In this document: positions 33,646-43,138 of the stretch, piece after piece
Numbering within the stretch: position 1 is the stretch's first letter
How the letters are laid out: the number at the start of each line of letters is the position of its first letter
The notes under the pieces: generated by a model
What the model was told of the DNA's origin: nothing
The model's input: only the letters and a program-made list of their open reading frames with translations
The model's database searches: none
Program-made: the position numbers and the translations under genes
NCBI RefSeq assembly: GCF_004023625.1
Contig: NZ_RPDJ01000008.1
Span: 124,001 to 188,000 of the forward strand
Direction: 5' to 3'
Source: Streptomyces cavernae
Lineage (GTDB): Bacteria > Actinomycetota > Actinomycetes > Streptomycetales > Streptomycetaceae
DNA: 64,000 nt

Positions 33646-34061
33646 CCTGTCCTGGCCACGGCCTGTCCTGGCCACGGCCTGTCCTGGCCACGGCCTGTCC
33701 TGGCCACGGCCTGTCCTGGCCACGGCCTGTCCTGGCCACGGCCTGTCCTGGCCACGGCCTGTCCTGGCCACGGCCCGTCCTGGCCACGGCCCGTCCTGGC
33801 CACGGCCCGTCCTGGCCACGGCCTGTCCCGGCCACGGCCTGTCCCGGCCACGGCCCGTCCTGGCCACGGCCCGTCCTGGCCACGGCCCGTCCTGGCCACG
33901 GCCCGTCCTGGCCACGGCCCGTCCTGGCCACGGCCTGTCCTGGCCACGGCCTGTCCCGGCCACGGCCTGTCCTGGCCACGGCCTGTCCTGGCCACGGCCC
34001 GTCCTGGCCACGGCCTGTCCTGGCCACGGCCCGTCCCGGCCACAGCCCGTCCCGGCCCCGC
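33646..34061. repeat. 16-bp minisatellite, 25 units plus a degenerate 26th
   Basis: CCTGTCCTGGCCACGG repeats in perfect 16-bp register from 33646 to 34045, followed by one decayed unit. Only two positions vary: T/C at base 3 and T/C at base 8. In order the units are A x8, B x3, C x2, B x5, A, C, A, A, B, A, D, where A=CCTGTCCTGG, B=CCCGTCCTGG, C=CCTGTCCCGG, D=CCCGTCCCGG (first ten bases). Clustering of variants points to expansion by slippage or unequal crossing over. Each unit holds the palindrome TGGCCA or the sequence CGGCCA. It fills the promoter space between two divergent genes. There are no spacers, so it is not CRISPR. Confidence 0.95.
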
Positions 34062-34101
34062 CCCGGTCCGTCCGGCCGGCCGGTCACGGATGATGGATCC
34101 C

Positions 34102-34773
34102 ATGGACGCCGAGCTGTTCCCGCGGAGCCGCGAGGAGATCGCGCCGGGCGCGGTCCATGTGCCGGACTGGCTGGACCCCGGACGGCAGCGGAGCCTCCTC
34201 GAAGCGTGCCGGTCCTGGGCGCGCCCGCCCGCCGGGCTGCGTACGGTGCGCACGCTCGGTGGCGGCACGATGACCGCCCGACAGGTCTGTCTCGGCCGGC
34301 ACTGGGCTCCCTACGGGTACGCCCGTACGGCCACCGACGGTGACGGAGCGCCGGTGAAACCGTTCCCGGAGTGGCTCGGCGAGCTGGGGCGCGGTGCGGT
34401 GGCCGATGTCTGCGCCGGCGGAGGTGACGTCCTCGGGCCGGGTGTCACGTCGATTCCGACGTACGACGTCGCCCTGATCAACTTCTATGATGCGGAAGCC
34501 CGCATGGGCATGCACCGCGACAGCGACGAGAAGTCCGACGCCCCCGTGGTGTCGCTCAGCCTCGGTGACAGCTGTGTCTTCCGCTTCGGGAACACCGAGA
34601 CGCGGACGCGCCCGTACACGGACGTGGAGCTGCGCAGCGGTGATCTGTTCGTGTTCGGCGGTGCTTCGCGGTTCGCGTACCACGGGGTGCCCCGGGTTCA
34701 TCCGGGCACCGGGCCACCGGAGTTGGGGCTGACGGGGCGGCTCAACATCACATTGCGTGTGAGCGGTCTGTAG
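34102..34773 (+). CDS. alkB: AlkB-like 2-oxoglutarate/Fe(II)-dependent dioxygenase
   Basis: The 223-residue protein removes alkyl groups from DNA or RNA bases by oxidation. Iron ligands are H138 and D140 (MGMHRDSDE) and H194 (FAYHGVPRV), and the 2-oxoglutarate region GRLNITLR follows. YDVALINFYDAEARMGMH is the usual core strand. ATGs at 34090 and 34093 are also in frame; 34102 gives the usual M-DAELFPRSR start. Its promoter must lie in or beside the 16-bp array, which ends about 40 bp upstream. The ROK regulator gene follows in the same direction. Confidence 0.88.
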   Translation: MDAELFPRSREEIAPGAVHVPDWLDPGRQRSLLEACRSWARPPAGLRTVRTLGGGTMTARQVCLGRHWAPYGYARTATDGDGAPVKPFPEWLGELGRGAVADVCAGGGDVLGPGVTSIPTYDVALINFYDAEARMGMHRDSDEKSDAPVVSLSLGDSCVFRFGNTETRTRPYTDVELRSGDLFVFGGASRFAYHGVPRVHPGTGPPELGLTGRLNITLRVSGL

Positions 34774-34809
34774 CGGGAGGAGCGGACCGATCATGGGAGA
34801 CTCGCCCTC

Positions 34810-36045
34810 ATGACCGGCAATGCGGACCCCCGGAGGGCGGGGGAAGGGACCACACGGGCACGGCTGGACCGCGGGCGCGGAGCGCTCGGCCCGGCCCTGG
34901 AACTCGTGCACACCGGACGCGCCCCGACCCGTGCCGTGCTCACCGCCGAACTGGGCGTCACCCGGGCCACGGCCGGGGCGGTGGCCGCGGAGCTGGAGGC
35001 GCTCGGGCTGATCCGGGTCGACGCCCGGCCGGGCATCGCCTCCGGTGCGCAGGGCCGGCCCTCGCACCGGCTCGCGGTGGCGGAGGACGGGCCGGTGGCC
35101 CTGGCCGCGCAGGTCCACGCCGACGGCTTCCGGGCCGCGCTGGTCGGGCTCGGCGGCCGGATCGTGGCGACCGCGCCGGGCTGCGAGACGGTCGACGCGG
35201 ACCCGGCCAAGGTGCTCGGTTCCGTGGTCGAGGCAGGAGCGGAGCTGTTGCGCCAGACAGGGCGGCGGTGCGTCGGCGCCGGGCTCGCGGTGCCGTCCGC
35301 GGTCGCCGAACCGGACGGCCTGGCTCTCAACCCGCTCCACCTCGCCTGGCCCGCGGGTTCCCCGGTACGGCAGATCTTCGCCGAGCGGGTCCGCGAGGCT
35401 GGTCTCGAGGGGCCGGTGTTCGCCGGGAACGACGTCAACCTCGCCGCGCTCGCCGAACACCGGCACGGGGCCGGCCGCGGCTCCCGGGACCTGTTGTGCG
35501 TGGCCACCGGGCACCGGGGCGTCGGCGGTGCACTCGTGCTCGACGGGCGGCTGCACACGGGGAGTTCGGGGCTCGCCCTGGAGGTCGGCCACCTCACGGT
35601 CACCCCCGAGGGCCGCCCGTGCCACTGCGGCAGCCGGGGCTGCCTGGACGTCGAGGCGGATCCCCTCGCGTTCCTCACCGCGGCGGGCCGCGACCCGGGC
35701 CCGGAGATCTCCCTGCTCCAGCAGGCCAACGACCTGATCCGCGGTCACTACGCGGACCCGGACGTCCGCACGGCGGCCGAGACGCTGATCGACCGTCTCG
35801 GTCTCGGCCTGGCGGGTCTGGTCAACATCCTGAACCCGGACCGCATCATCCTCGGCGGACTCCACCGCACCCTGCTTGACGCCGACCCGGAACGCCTCCG
35901 GGCCGTCGTCGCGGACCGCAGCCTGTGGGGCCAGAGCGGCGGCGTGCCGATCCTCGCCTGCAGCCTCGACCACAACAGCCTGGTCGGCGCCGCCGAGTTG
36001 GCCTGGCAACCGGTCCTGGACGACCCGCTGGCCGCCCTGCTCTGA
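34810..36045 (+). CDS. ROK-family transcriptional regulator (NagC/Mlc type)
   Basis: The 411-residue protein couples an N-terminal winged helix-turn-helix (about 20-80: APTRAVLTAELGVTRATAGA) to a ROK sugar-binding domain. The ROK part shows VALAAQVHADGFRAALVGL, VFAGNDVNLAALAEHRHGAG, the zinc motif CHCGSRGCLDVEA and NPDRIILGGLHRTL. It likely senses a sugar or sugar phosphate. It is 37 bp after alkB, perhaps co-transcribed, but no sugar genes adjoin it. Confidence 0.88.
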   Translation: MTGNADPRRAGEGTTRARLDRGRGALGPALELVHTGRAPTRAVLTAELGVTRATAGAVAAELEALGLIRVDARPGIASGAQGRPSHRLAVAEDGPVALAAQVHADGFRAALVGLGGRIVATAPGCETVDADPAKVLGSVVEAGAELLRQTGRRCVGAGLAVPSAVAEPDGLALNPLHLAWPAGSPVRQIFAERVREAGLEGPVFAGNDVNLAALAEHRHGAGRGSRDLLCVATGHRGVGGALVLDGRLHTGSSGLALEVGHLTVTPEGRPCHCGSRGCLDVEADPLAFLTAAGRDPGPEISLLQQANDLIRGHYADPDVRTAAETLIDRLGLGLAGLVNILNPDRIILGGLHRTLLDADPERLRAVVADRSLWGQSGGVPILACSLDHNSLVGAAELAWQPVLDDPLAALL

Positions 36046-36193
36046 GGTCTGCCGGAGGGCGCCGGGCGTCGCGTACTCCCGCCGTGGTACGCGCACTGTC
36101 GCTTGCCGTACGACGACGCGGACCCCTCCCCGGAGCGAGTCTCGAAGCATCTCGACAACGCCATCCGAGCGCTTCGAAGGAGATGAGTCCGAG

Positions 36194-36508
36194 ATGCAGA
36201 CACTCGCGAACTGGGACGGCGGACCCGGACCGTGGATCCTGTTCCTCCCGCTGGTCTGGGCGGCCGTGGTGATCGGCGTCGTGACCCTGCTGCGCCGCAC
36301 CGTGTGGCGCGGGCGCGGCGGGCCGTGGCGTGCCATGGACCACCGTCCGCGGGGCGACTCACCGATCGCCGTCCTCGGCCGCCGCTTCGCCTCCGGCGAG
36401 ATCGACGAGGACGAGTACTGGCGAAGGCTGTCCGTCCTGGACGAGCAGTTCGGCCAGTTCGAACAGTTCGGCCCGTTCGGTCAGTCGGGTCGTACAGGGA
36501 AGGGGTGA
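36194..36508 (+). CDS. Small membrane protein with SHOCT domain
   Basis: The 104-residue protein has one membrane segment (about residues 14-34, WILFLPLVWAAVVIGVVTLL) after a short N-terminus, then a basic stretch and a SHOCT motif (IAVLGRRFASGEIDEDEYWR). The tail is a Gln/Phe repeat (QFGQFEQFGPFGQ). SHOCT domains are short helical oligomerisation modules at protein ends; the function is unknown. A TCGAAGGAG ribosome site precedes ATG 36194. Confidence 0.8.
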   Translation: MQTLANWDGGPGPWILFLPLVWAAVVIGVVTLLRRTVWRGRGGPWRAMDHRPRGDSPIAVLGRRFASGEIDEDEYWRRLSVLDEQFGQFEQFGPFGQSGRTGKG

Positions 36509-36593
36509 GCCGTCTGACCACCATGACCCCGACCACCCCTCGCCCCGCCGCCGGCACGGGGCCTCCGGCTCCGGAACGTCGACGCTCACCCGG

Positions 36594-37130
36594 TCAGCGG
36601 ACCGCCGCCGACCGGGCGGGGGCATGCCCGGGCCCGCGTCCGTCGGCGAGCTCCGCCGGGGCGAACGGCTCCGCCGACCGCGTACGGCCGGGCAGTTGGG
36701 CCAGGACGTGCGGTGGGCAGAGCGACATCGCCGGGGCCGACGCCGGCAGGGTGAACCACACCACCTTGCCGGTGTCACCCTGCGGACGCGCCCCCCAGCT
36801 CTCGCTCACCGCGGCGACGAGGGCGAGGCCCCGACCGCAGGTGGCGAAGGGGTCCGCGTCCTGCACCTCGGGAAGCCGGGGGTCGTGGTCGTGGACGGAG
36901 ACCGTGAGCCGGCCCAGCAGCAGCTCGATCTCCACCGTGCACGTCTTGTCGGGCTGGGCGTGCCGGTGCACGTTGGTCAGCAGCTCGGTCACGCCGAGCG
37001 CGGCCCGGTCTATCAAGGGATCCAGATGCCAGTAGCGCAACTGCGCAGATACGATTCTGCGGACCTGACCGATCCGCGACGGCAGGGCTTGGAGCTCCAC
37101 CGTGCAATGCCTGCTCGGCTGGCTGATCAC
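36594..37130 (-). CDS. Anti-sigma-factor-like ATP-binding protein (HATPase_c, RsbW/SpoIIAB type)
   Basis: The 178-residue protein has the small GHKL ATPase fold of Streptomyces anti-sigma serine kinases. N box: ALGVTELLTNVHRHAQPD; G1/G2 regions: FATCGRGLALVAAVSESWGA and GKVVWFTLP. The N-terminus (PSRIGQVRRIVSAQLRYW) matches this group. GTG 37130 is the start. The C-terminal 45 residues are low-complexity Ala/Pro/Arg-rich. It may bind a SigF-like sigma factor; no sigma gene is adjacent, as is common for these orphan proteins in Streptomyces. Confidence 0.85.
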   Translation of the reverse strand: MISQPSRHCTVELQALPSRIGQVRRIVSAQLRYWHLDPLIDRAALGVTELLTNVHRHAQPDKTCTVEIELLLGRLTVSVHDHDPRLPEVQDADPFATCGRGLALVAAVSESWGARPQGDTGKVVWFTLPASAPAMSLCPPHVLAQLPGRTRSAEPFAPAELADGRGPGHAPARSAAVR

Positions 37131-37356
37131 GGCTGCGACTCCCCGAATTGGGTTCCGGAAGAAGACGAGAACGGCTGCGGCGGGAGGGCGGCGGTGCGAA
37201 GCCGACCCGCCGCCGACCGCTGCTGTGCTGCGGCTGCGTCCTACGGCCGCCTGTTGTCATGTCCGACGGTCCGCTGCGCAGCGTCATCGCCGGTGCACCG
37301 AGAGTGATGTGAGACCAGCGTGACGGAAGGGGTGAGGCTGTGCAACTCGCGTTTGG

Positions 37357-37677
37357 TCAGCCGCGTCGGCCGGCCGCCTTGCGGACCGCCTCGATGAACC
37401 GGCGCGCGGCCGGCGGCCCGGGCTGGCCGGGGGCGGGGTCGTTCTCACCGAGGGTCAGTGAGTAACGCGTGCCGTTGAGGTCCGCCAGCGCGCGGTCGTC
37501 CGAGAACCAGGGCTTCGACGCCCGTACCGCCTGCACCGGCGCGCTGTCGATCTCGCTGCCGTAACTGGTGAGCAACTGCACTCTGCCCTCGCTGATCCGG
37601 ACCTGCCCGGCCCGGGTGAGCGAACGCAGCCTCTTGCCGATCCGCACGCCCTTGGCCGTGAACTCCGGCTCCGCCAT
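37357..37677 (-). CDS. Conserved hypothetical protein
   Basis: The 106-residue, basic, soluble product begins MAEPEFTAKGVRIGKRLRSL and has a beta-rich middle (GQVRISEGRVQLLTSYGSEI) and a C-terminal helix (ARRFIEAVRKAAG). I recognise it only as a conserved Streptomyces-type hypothetical. No signal peptide or membrane segment. It lies between the anti-sigma-like gene and the PLP enzyme gene, divergent from the latter. Confidence 0.7.
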   Translation of the reverse strand: MAEPEFTAKGVRIGKRLRSLTRAGQVRISEGRVQLLTSYGSEIDSAPVQAVRASKPWFSDDRALADLNGTRYSLTLGENDPAPGQPGPPAARRFIEAVRKAAGRRG

Positions 37678-37971
37678 GATGGCCCGCCCCCTCGTGCGTC
37701 CATGTCCGGTCGTGATCTCAGTGTGTACCCCCGTGCGGTGCAGTCTGCCTGGCCCCGGCGCGGAGCACCAGTGCGTGAGGCGGTCGCACCCAGGTCATCC
37801 GGTGCACTGACGCGAATGCGCCCCCGGACCGTGGTGCTCCGTGCGCCAGGCGTGCCTTTGAGCGCCTCAAAGAAGTGTTTATGCAGGTGAGAAGCGTGCG
37901 GAAGCTGTCTATGATCGGGGCGTCAGGCCGCGTCCCAACCGGCGACGGCACAGCGCGAAGAGGAGCCCGCC

Positions 37972-39294
37972 GTGAGCATCCCCCGAACGGCGCACACCGG
38001 CGCGAGGCCCGAGGGCGCCGACAGTACGGAAGGCACCGGTGGTACCGCTGGGACCGGCGGTACCGAGGGCGCCGGGGGTACCGGGAGTGGCGAAAGCGCC
38101 GAAATCGTCGAAGGCACCGAAAGCCCGGGGAGCGCAGGCGGAGCCGGGTTTACCGGGCACAGGAGCACCGGCAGCGGCACCGCCCCGGCCCGCGCCGGAC
38201 GGACCCTCGACGTCGACCACAGCGACGCGGCATACCGGGACTGGCTGAAGGAAGCGGTCCGCAAGGTGCAGGCCGAGGCCGGCCGGTCGGCCGACACGCA
38301 TCTGCTGCGCTTCCCGCTGCCCGAGGAATGGGACATCGACCTCTACCTCAAGGACGAGTCGACCCATCCCACCGGCAGCCTCAAGCACCGGCTGGCCCGC
38401 TCACTGTTCCTGTACGGGCTGTGCAACGGCTGGATCCGCCCCGGACGCCCGGTGATCGAGGCGTCCAGCGGCTCGACGGCCGTCTCCGAGGCGTACTTCG
38501 CGGGCCTGATCGGGGTGCCGTTCGTCGCCGTCATGCCCCGCACGACGAGCGCCGAGAAGTGCCGGCTCATCGAGTTCCACGGCGGCCGGTGCCACTTCGT
38601 CGACGACTCGCGCCGGATGTACGAGGAGGCGGCGGCCCTCGCGGAGCGGACCGGCGGCCACTACATGGACCAGTTCACCTACGCGGAACGAGCCACGGAC
38701 TGGCGCGGCAACAACAACATCGCCGAGTCCATCTTCCGCCAGCTGCGGCTGGAGCGGTTCCCCGAGCCGGCGTGGATCGTGGCGACGGCCGGCACCGGGG
38801 GCACCTCGGCGACCCTCGCCCGCTATGTGCACTACATGCAGTACGACACCCGGATCTGTGTCGCCGACCCCGACAACTCATGTTTCTTCGAGGGCTGGAC
38901 GACCGGGAGCCCGGACGTCGAATGCGAACGGGGTTCCCGTATCGAGGGCATCGGACGGCCCCGGATGGAACCCAGCTTCGTGACGGGGGCCATCGACCGG
39001 ATGATGAAGGTTCCGGACGCGGCGAGCGTCGCCGCCGTACGGGCGCTGGAACGGGCCATCGGGCGCAGGGCCGGAGGTTCCACCGGGACGGGACTGTGGG
39101 GCGCGCTGAAGATCGTCGCGGAGATGCTTGCCGCGGGCCGGGCGGGCAGTGTGGTGACCCTGTTGTGCGACCCCGGGGAACGGTATCTGGACAAGTACTA
39201 CTCGGATGCCTGGCTGGCCGGTCAGGGGCTGGACATCGAGCCCTGTGCGGCGGTCATCAATACGTTGCTCGAGACGGGGGTGTGGTCCGAATGA
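37972..39294 (+). CDS. PLP-dependent cysteine-synthase-family protein with low-complexity N-terminus
   Basis: The 440-residue fold-type II PLP enzyme binds PLP at K138 ([14 protein letters not shown]). Other motifs are [19 protein letters not shown] (substrate loop) and [19 protein letters not shown] (phosphate-binding glycines). Family members include cysteine synthases and cystathionine beta-synthases. The first about 72 residues are a Gly/Thr/Ser/Glu-rich, repetitive tail ([18 protein letters not shown]) not found in typical members, which begin near [17 protein letters not shown] 37972 has an AGGAG site 7 bp before it and no later start precedes the domain, so the tail should be translated. 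TATGAT at 37910 is a likely -10. Confidence 0.88.
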   Translation: MSIPRTAHTGARPEGADSTEGTGGTAGTGGTEGAGGTGSGESAEIVEGTESPGSAGGAGFTGHRSTGSGTAPARAGRTLDVDHSDAAYRDWLKEAVRKVQAEAGRSADTHLLRFPLPEEWDIDLYLKDESTHPTGSLKHRLARSLFLYGLCNGWIRPGRPVIEASSGSTAVSEAYFAGLIGVPFVAVMPRTTSAEKCRLIEFHGGRCHFVDDSRRMYEEAAALAERTGGHYMDQFTYAERATDWRGNNNIAESIFRQLRLERFPEPAWIVATAGTGGTSATLARYVHYMQYDTRICVADPDNSCFFEGWTTGSPDVECERGSRIEGIGRPRMEPSFVTGAIDRMMKVPDAASVAAVRALERAIGRRAGGSTGTGLWGALKIVAEMLAAGRAGSVVTLLCDPGERYLDKYYSDAWLAGQGLDIEPCAAVINTLLETGVWSE

Positions 39295-39321
39295 ACCCCC
39301 GGTGCGGTGTGTGACATCCCG

Positions 39322-40197
39322 TCAAACTCCTGTGGCGGCCCGGGCGTTGTCGCTGTCCTCGAAATCGTCGCGGTCGTCGGGGGCCTCCGGTTCACCCACC
39401 ACCAGCAGCCGACGCAGATGCTCGGAGCTCTGCGCGCGAGCCGCGGCGGGCAGGCCCGAGTCGGTGACCCAGGTGTCGACCTGCGCCAGCGTCGCGAACG
39501 AACTCAGGCCGACAGTGCCCCACTTGGTGTGGTCGGCGACGACCACCACGCGCCGCGCGGACTGCACCAGCCGCCGGTTGGTCTCCGCCTCCGCGAGGTT
39601 CGGCGTCGACAGCCCGGCCTCGACCGATATGCCGTGCACACCGAGGAAGAGCATGTCGAAGTGGAGCGCCCCGATCGCCTGGTCGGCCACAGGCCCCACC
39701 AGTGAGTCCGAGGGCGTGCGTACGCCACCGGTGAGTACGACGGTCGCCGCCCCCTGCCGCTGCCCCGAGGTGCGCTGCGCGGCGTGGAAGACATCGGCGA
39801 CGCGCACGGAATTGGTCACCACGGTCAGGTCCGGCACCTCGAGCAGCTGGTGCGCCAGCGCGTATGTCGTCGTACCGCCCGACAGCGCGATCGCCGTGCC
39901 CGGGGAGACCAGCTCCGCGGCGGCCCGGGCGATGTCCTCCTTGGCGGTCAGCTCCAGACCCGACTTGGCCTCGAAGCCCGGCTCGTGCGTGCTCGCCTCT
40001 ACGACCGGGACCGCGCCACCGTGCACCTTCTCGACCACGCCCTGGCGTGCCAGCGCGTCGAGGTCGCGGCGGACCGTCATGTCGGAGACGCCGAGCTTCC
40101 TGGTGAGCTCGTTCACCCGGACCCCGCCGCGGCGCCGGACCTCATCGAGGATCAGGGCGCGCCGCTGTTCGGCGAGGAGGTTCTGATTCTCACTCAC
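39322..40197 (-). CDS. DeoR-family transcriptional regulator
   Basis: The 291-residue regulator has the DeoR helix-turn-helix (RVNELTRKLGVSDMTVRRDL) and the DeoRC domain with ALSGGTTTYALAHQLL, LTVVTNSVRVADVF, VVLTGGVRTPSDSLVGPVAD and VVVADHTKWGTVGLS. GTG 40197 gives M-SENQNLLAEQRRALI, the usual start. The C-terminal end is acidic and disordered. No sugar genes adjoin it, so its targets are elsewhere. It converges with the PLP-enzyme gene. Confidence 0.9.
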   Translation of the reverse strand: MSENQNLLAEQRRALILDEVRRRGGVRVNELTRKLGVSDMTVRRDLDALARQGVVEKVHGGAVPVVEASTHEPGFEAKSGLELTAKEDIARAAAELVSPGTAIALSGGTTTYALAHQLLEVPDLTVVTNSVRVADVFHAAQRTSGQRQGAATVVLTGGVRTPSDSLVGPVADQAIGALHFDMLFLGVHGISVEAGLSTPNLAEAETNRRLVQSARRVVVVADHTKWGTVGLSSFATLAQVDTWVTDSGLPAAARAQSSEHLRRLLVVGEPEAPDDRDDFEDSDNARAATGV

Positions 40198-40292
40198 GCC
40201 CGCTCCGGTCCCTTCGACTCGCCGACACATCCTCCGAACCTCCTCCGACGTGGAGGTTCTCCGGCGCCCGTGGCCGTGAGGACGTCCCATAT

Positions 40293-40302
40293 TCGCATGC
40301 GA
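40293..40302. promoter_or_regulatory. Short palindrome upstream of the DeoR gene
   Basis: TCGCATGCGA is a perfect 10-bp palindrome about 95 bp upstream of the DeoR-type start, in the 274-bp space shared with the divergent membrane hydrolase gene. It could be an autoregulatory operator; evidence is only its symmetry and place. Confidence 0.3.
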
Positions 40303-40471
40303 GACACCGGATCGCGCCACTGTCCGGGGCGGCCCCCTACCCAGCCGCAGCCGATGTCATGCGTCACTTCCGCCAGGATCGGGGAGATTCCGTGACGAAG
40401 GGTGCGCACCGGGTTCCGATCCGTGATCCTTGAACTTGTACATGACATGCCTGACTCGGGGGACGGCAGAG

Positions 40472-43138
40472 ATGACAGAAGCGGCGCGGCCCGCCAGCAC
40501 GGCACGGCCGGACTCCTCGCCCCAGGGCGCCGAGACGGCCCTGGAACTACTGGTCCACGGCGTCGGCGGGACGACACCGGAGAAGATGCTGGACGATCCG
40601 CGTACGGTCCGGATCACCGGTGACGAGACGGCGGCCGTCTTCCGACGCATCGACGACGCGGACGCGGAACGGCGACCGCGGGACTACCGCGGCAAACCGG
40701 TGCCGGAAGCCTACGTCTGGTGCAATCTCACCTCCGGCAACGGAGCCCGTGCGCTGTGGCTGCTGCTGCTCCCCTTCATGGTGGTCAACCTGGCGCACTG
40801 GATGCGCCCCGCCGGGCGCGGCCGACTGCGGACCATACGCCTGTACGGGCTGATCGTGCGGCTGACCGGGCTGACCCTGACCGTGCTGCTGGTGGCCGCC
40901 GCCTGCGAGGTCGCGCTCGACCTCGCCGCCTGGCAGTGCGCCGGTTCGTCCGGCTGTGCCACCGACCACTCATGGCTGGGGTTCCTCTCGCCGCACGTCA
41001 CCCGCGACGGCTGGTGGACCCAGCCGGGGCGGCGGCTCGCCCTCGCCTCCGCGGTCCCCGCGGCGCTCGTCGTCCTGCTGTGGTACCTGGCACACCGCAC
41101 CTGGAACGCCTACGAGTCACAGCCGCCGCTGCCGCGCCGCCCCGAGACCCCGGACGACGCCGACCGCACCGCGCTCGGGCGCCCGGGCTTCTGGTACGGG
41201 CGCAGACTGGTCGCCCGGCTGCGGGCCGCGCACACCGCCGCCGGTTTCCTCACGATCGCAGCGGTGGTCGGCACCCCGGCCGGCCGCTTCGACCGCGAGG
41301 AGGGCGGGCCGGCGATCCTCGACGTCCTCGGCGGTCTCATCGAGGCGGGGCTCGCGGTGGGCGCCGTGCTCGTCGTGTGGGTGGTGTGCTGCCGGGGCCG
41401 CAGCGAGCACCGTGTCGACGAGATCCTCGACCGGGACCTGATCCGCCGGCTCCCCGCGGCCTCGGTCGCCCTGTTCGCACTCACCGCCGTCTACGCGGGC
41501 TGGTCCCGCCCCGGCTGGCGGTCCGGGAACCGGCTGCCGGGCGACGCCGCCTTCGGCGGGATCGTCCTCGTGCAGGGTCTGCTGGTGATCGCGCTCGGCG
41601 TGGTCGCCCATCTCCTCTTCCGCTCCCGGCCCGAGTCCCGTACGGCGATGCGCGGCCTCGCCGGGCCCGCCGTCGCGATGCTGGCCTGCGCGCTGGGCGG
41701 GGTGATGTCCGGCGGGGTCGCACAGCGCGTCGCCGACTGGCTGGACGGCCGCTCCGGCTCGATCGCGGGCCCACCGGTCCTGCTCACCTGGCAGGCCTCG
41801 GTGATCCCGCCGCTGCTGGTCGTCCTGCTGATCCTGCTCGCCTGGCTGTCCTGGCGGACGTGGCGGCGGCGCCGGGCCGAGCTGGACCTGGTGGAAAGCG
41901 AGTACGGCCTCGACCGGCCGACCGCCCCCCGAGGCGGCGAGGGGGCGACGGGCGACGGCGACGGGCATGAGCCGGGCGGCGATGCGGCCCGGGTGCCGGG
42001 GGAGCCGGCCGAGGGGGAGGGGTGGATGCGCAGCGACCCGGACGGGGGTGAGCGGGAGCGCAGGGATGTGGCCCGCACCCGGCGGATCGCCGGGGCACGG
42101 GCGACCGCCAGGCTCACCGACGAGGCGCCGCTCGTCATCGGCATCGTGTCCGCCGTGACCCTGCTGCTCGGCGCGGGCGCCCTCATCGGTGCCCTCACCA
42201 CCCGCCAGGTGCCGGCCGAGGCCGCGCGCGATTCCTACGACGTCGTCGAGGGCGCCGCCGAGGCCGCCCAGGCGCTCGGGTCCTGGCTGATCGGCCTCGG
42301 CTTCATCCTCTTCGTCACCTGGGGACGCCGCGCCTACAAGGACGCCTCCGCGCGCCGAACCATCGGCATCCTCTGGGACGTCGGCACCTTCTGGCCGCGC
42401 GCCGCACACCCCTTCGCGCCCCCCTGTTACGCCGAGCGCGCCGTTCCCGACCTGGCCTGGCGCATGGCCACCTGGACCCGAGCCACCGGCGGGCGGCTCG
42501 TCATCTCCGGGCACTCCCAGGGCAGTGTCCTCGCCGCCGCCGCGGCCTGGCAGCTGCGCCCGGAGGTGCGGCGGCGGGTCGCGCTGCTCACCTACGGCTC
42601 ACCCCTGGAGCGGCTCTACGGACGCTGGTTCCCCGCGCACTTCGGGTCCGACTCGCTCAGCTGCCTGCACCGCGAGGTCGACTGCTGGCGCAACCTGTAC
42701 CGCCTCACCGACCCCATCGGCGGTCCCGTCCGGCTCACCGGCGCATGCGGTCCGCAGGTCGACCGAGCCGCCCTGCGGGACCCGCTCGCCTACGGCCGCA
42801 CCCCGAGCCACCCGCTCCCCGCACCGATCCTCGGCCACAGCGACTACCAGGCGGACCCCGCCTTCGCCGACGAACGGGAGCACCTGCTGACCAGACTGCG
42901 CCCGGAAGTGCCGGACCCGCGCCCCGAGCACACGCCACCGAAAGCCCCCGGCGACGCCAACACCCCCGGCCCAGTGCCCGACGCACCGGGTGCGGTGCCC
43001 GGCGCTCCTGGCCCGGTTCCCGGGGGCCCCGGTGCTCCCGGACCGGTTCCCGGCGCTCCCGGCCCAGTGCCCGACGCCCCCGGCCCAGTGCCCAACGCCC
43101 GTGCTTCTCAGGGCAGTTCGGGCAAGTCCTCGGCATAG
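40472..43138 (+). CDS. Large polytopic membrane protein with alpha/beta-hydrolase motif
   Basis: The 888-residue protein has an N-terminal [16 protein letters not shown] hydrolase-like strand, then about eight to ten membrane segments (roughly 85-490 and 550-635), then a cytosolic region with a lipase-type nucleophile elbow GHSQGSV (S682) and a later [11 protein letters not shown]. The two hydrolase pieces flank the membrane part, as if a hydrolase domain had been split by a membrane insert. The tail (about 833-876) is a GPVPxAP repeat. Function unknown; a membrane lipase/esterase is inferred. ATG 40472 is preferred over starts at 40430/40442. The last 31 bp overlap the end of the beta-helix gene on the other strand. 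Confidence 0.8.
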   Translation: MTEAARPASTARPDSSPQGAETALELLVHGVGGTTPEKMLDDPRTVRITGDETAAVFRRIDDADAERRPRDYRGKPVPEAYVWCNLTSGNGARALWLLLLPFMVVNLAHWMRPAGRGRLRTIRLYGLIVRLTGLTLTVLLVAAACEVALDLAAWQCAGSSGCATDHSWLGFLSPHVTRDGWWTQPGRRLALASAVPAALVVLLWYLAHRTWNAYESQPPLPRRPETPDDADRTALGRPGFWYGRRLVARLRAAHTAAGFLTIAAVVGTPAGRFDREEGGPAILDVLGGLIEAGLAVGAVLVVWVVCCRGRSEHRVDEILDRDLIRRLPAASVALFALTAVYAGWSRPGWRSGNRLPGDAAFGGIVLVQGLLVIALGVVAHLLFRSRPESRTAMRGLAGPAVAMLACALGGVMSGGVAQRVADWLDGRSGSIAGPPVLLTWQASVIPPLLVVLLILLAWLSWRTWRRRRAELDLVESEYGLDRPTAPRGGEGATGDGDGHEPGGDAARVPGEPAEGEGWMRSDPDGGERERRDVARTRRIAGARATARLTDEAPLVIGIVSAVTLLLGAGALIGALTTRQVPAEAARDSYDVVEGAAEAAQALGSWLIGLGFILFVTWGRRAYKDASARRTIGILWDVGTFWPRAAHPFAPPCYAERAVPDLAWRMATWTRATGGRLVISGHSQGSVLAAAAAWQLRPEVRRRVALLTYGSPLERLYGRWFPAHFGSDSLSCLHREVDCWRNLYRLTDPIGGPVRLTGACGPQVDRAALRDPLAYGRTPSHPLPAPILGHSDYQADPAFADEREHLLTRLRPEVPDPRPEHTPPKAPGDANTPGPVPDAPGAVPGAPGPVPGGPGAPGPVPGAPGPVPDAPGPVPNARASQGSSGKSSA
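42968..43099 (+). repeat. Degenerate 21-bp repeats encoding GPVPxAP
   Basis: Six related units code for [21 protein letters not shown](GAP), [14 protein letters not shown] and GPVPNA just before the 3' overlap of the two convergent genes. Third-base variation between copies is mixed, suggesting some age. Confidence 0.75.

Noticed and set aside
33646-34061. CRISPR array
   Set aside because: Units are directly adjacent with no spacers, and no cas genes are present.
33451-34343. Several long ORFs on both strands through the 16-bp array, giving WPGQAVARTGRGQD-like or LSWPRPVLATACPGHG-like repeat proteins
   Set aside because: They arise because a stop-free 16-bp unit is open in all frames; no ribosome site, family or codon bias supports them, and they run into the flanking genes.
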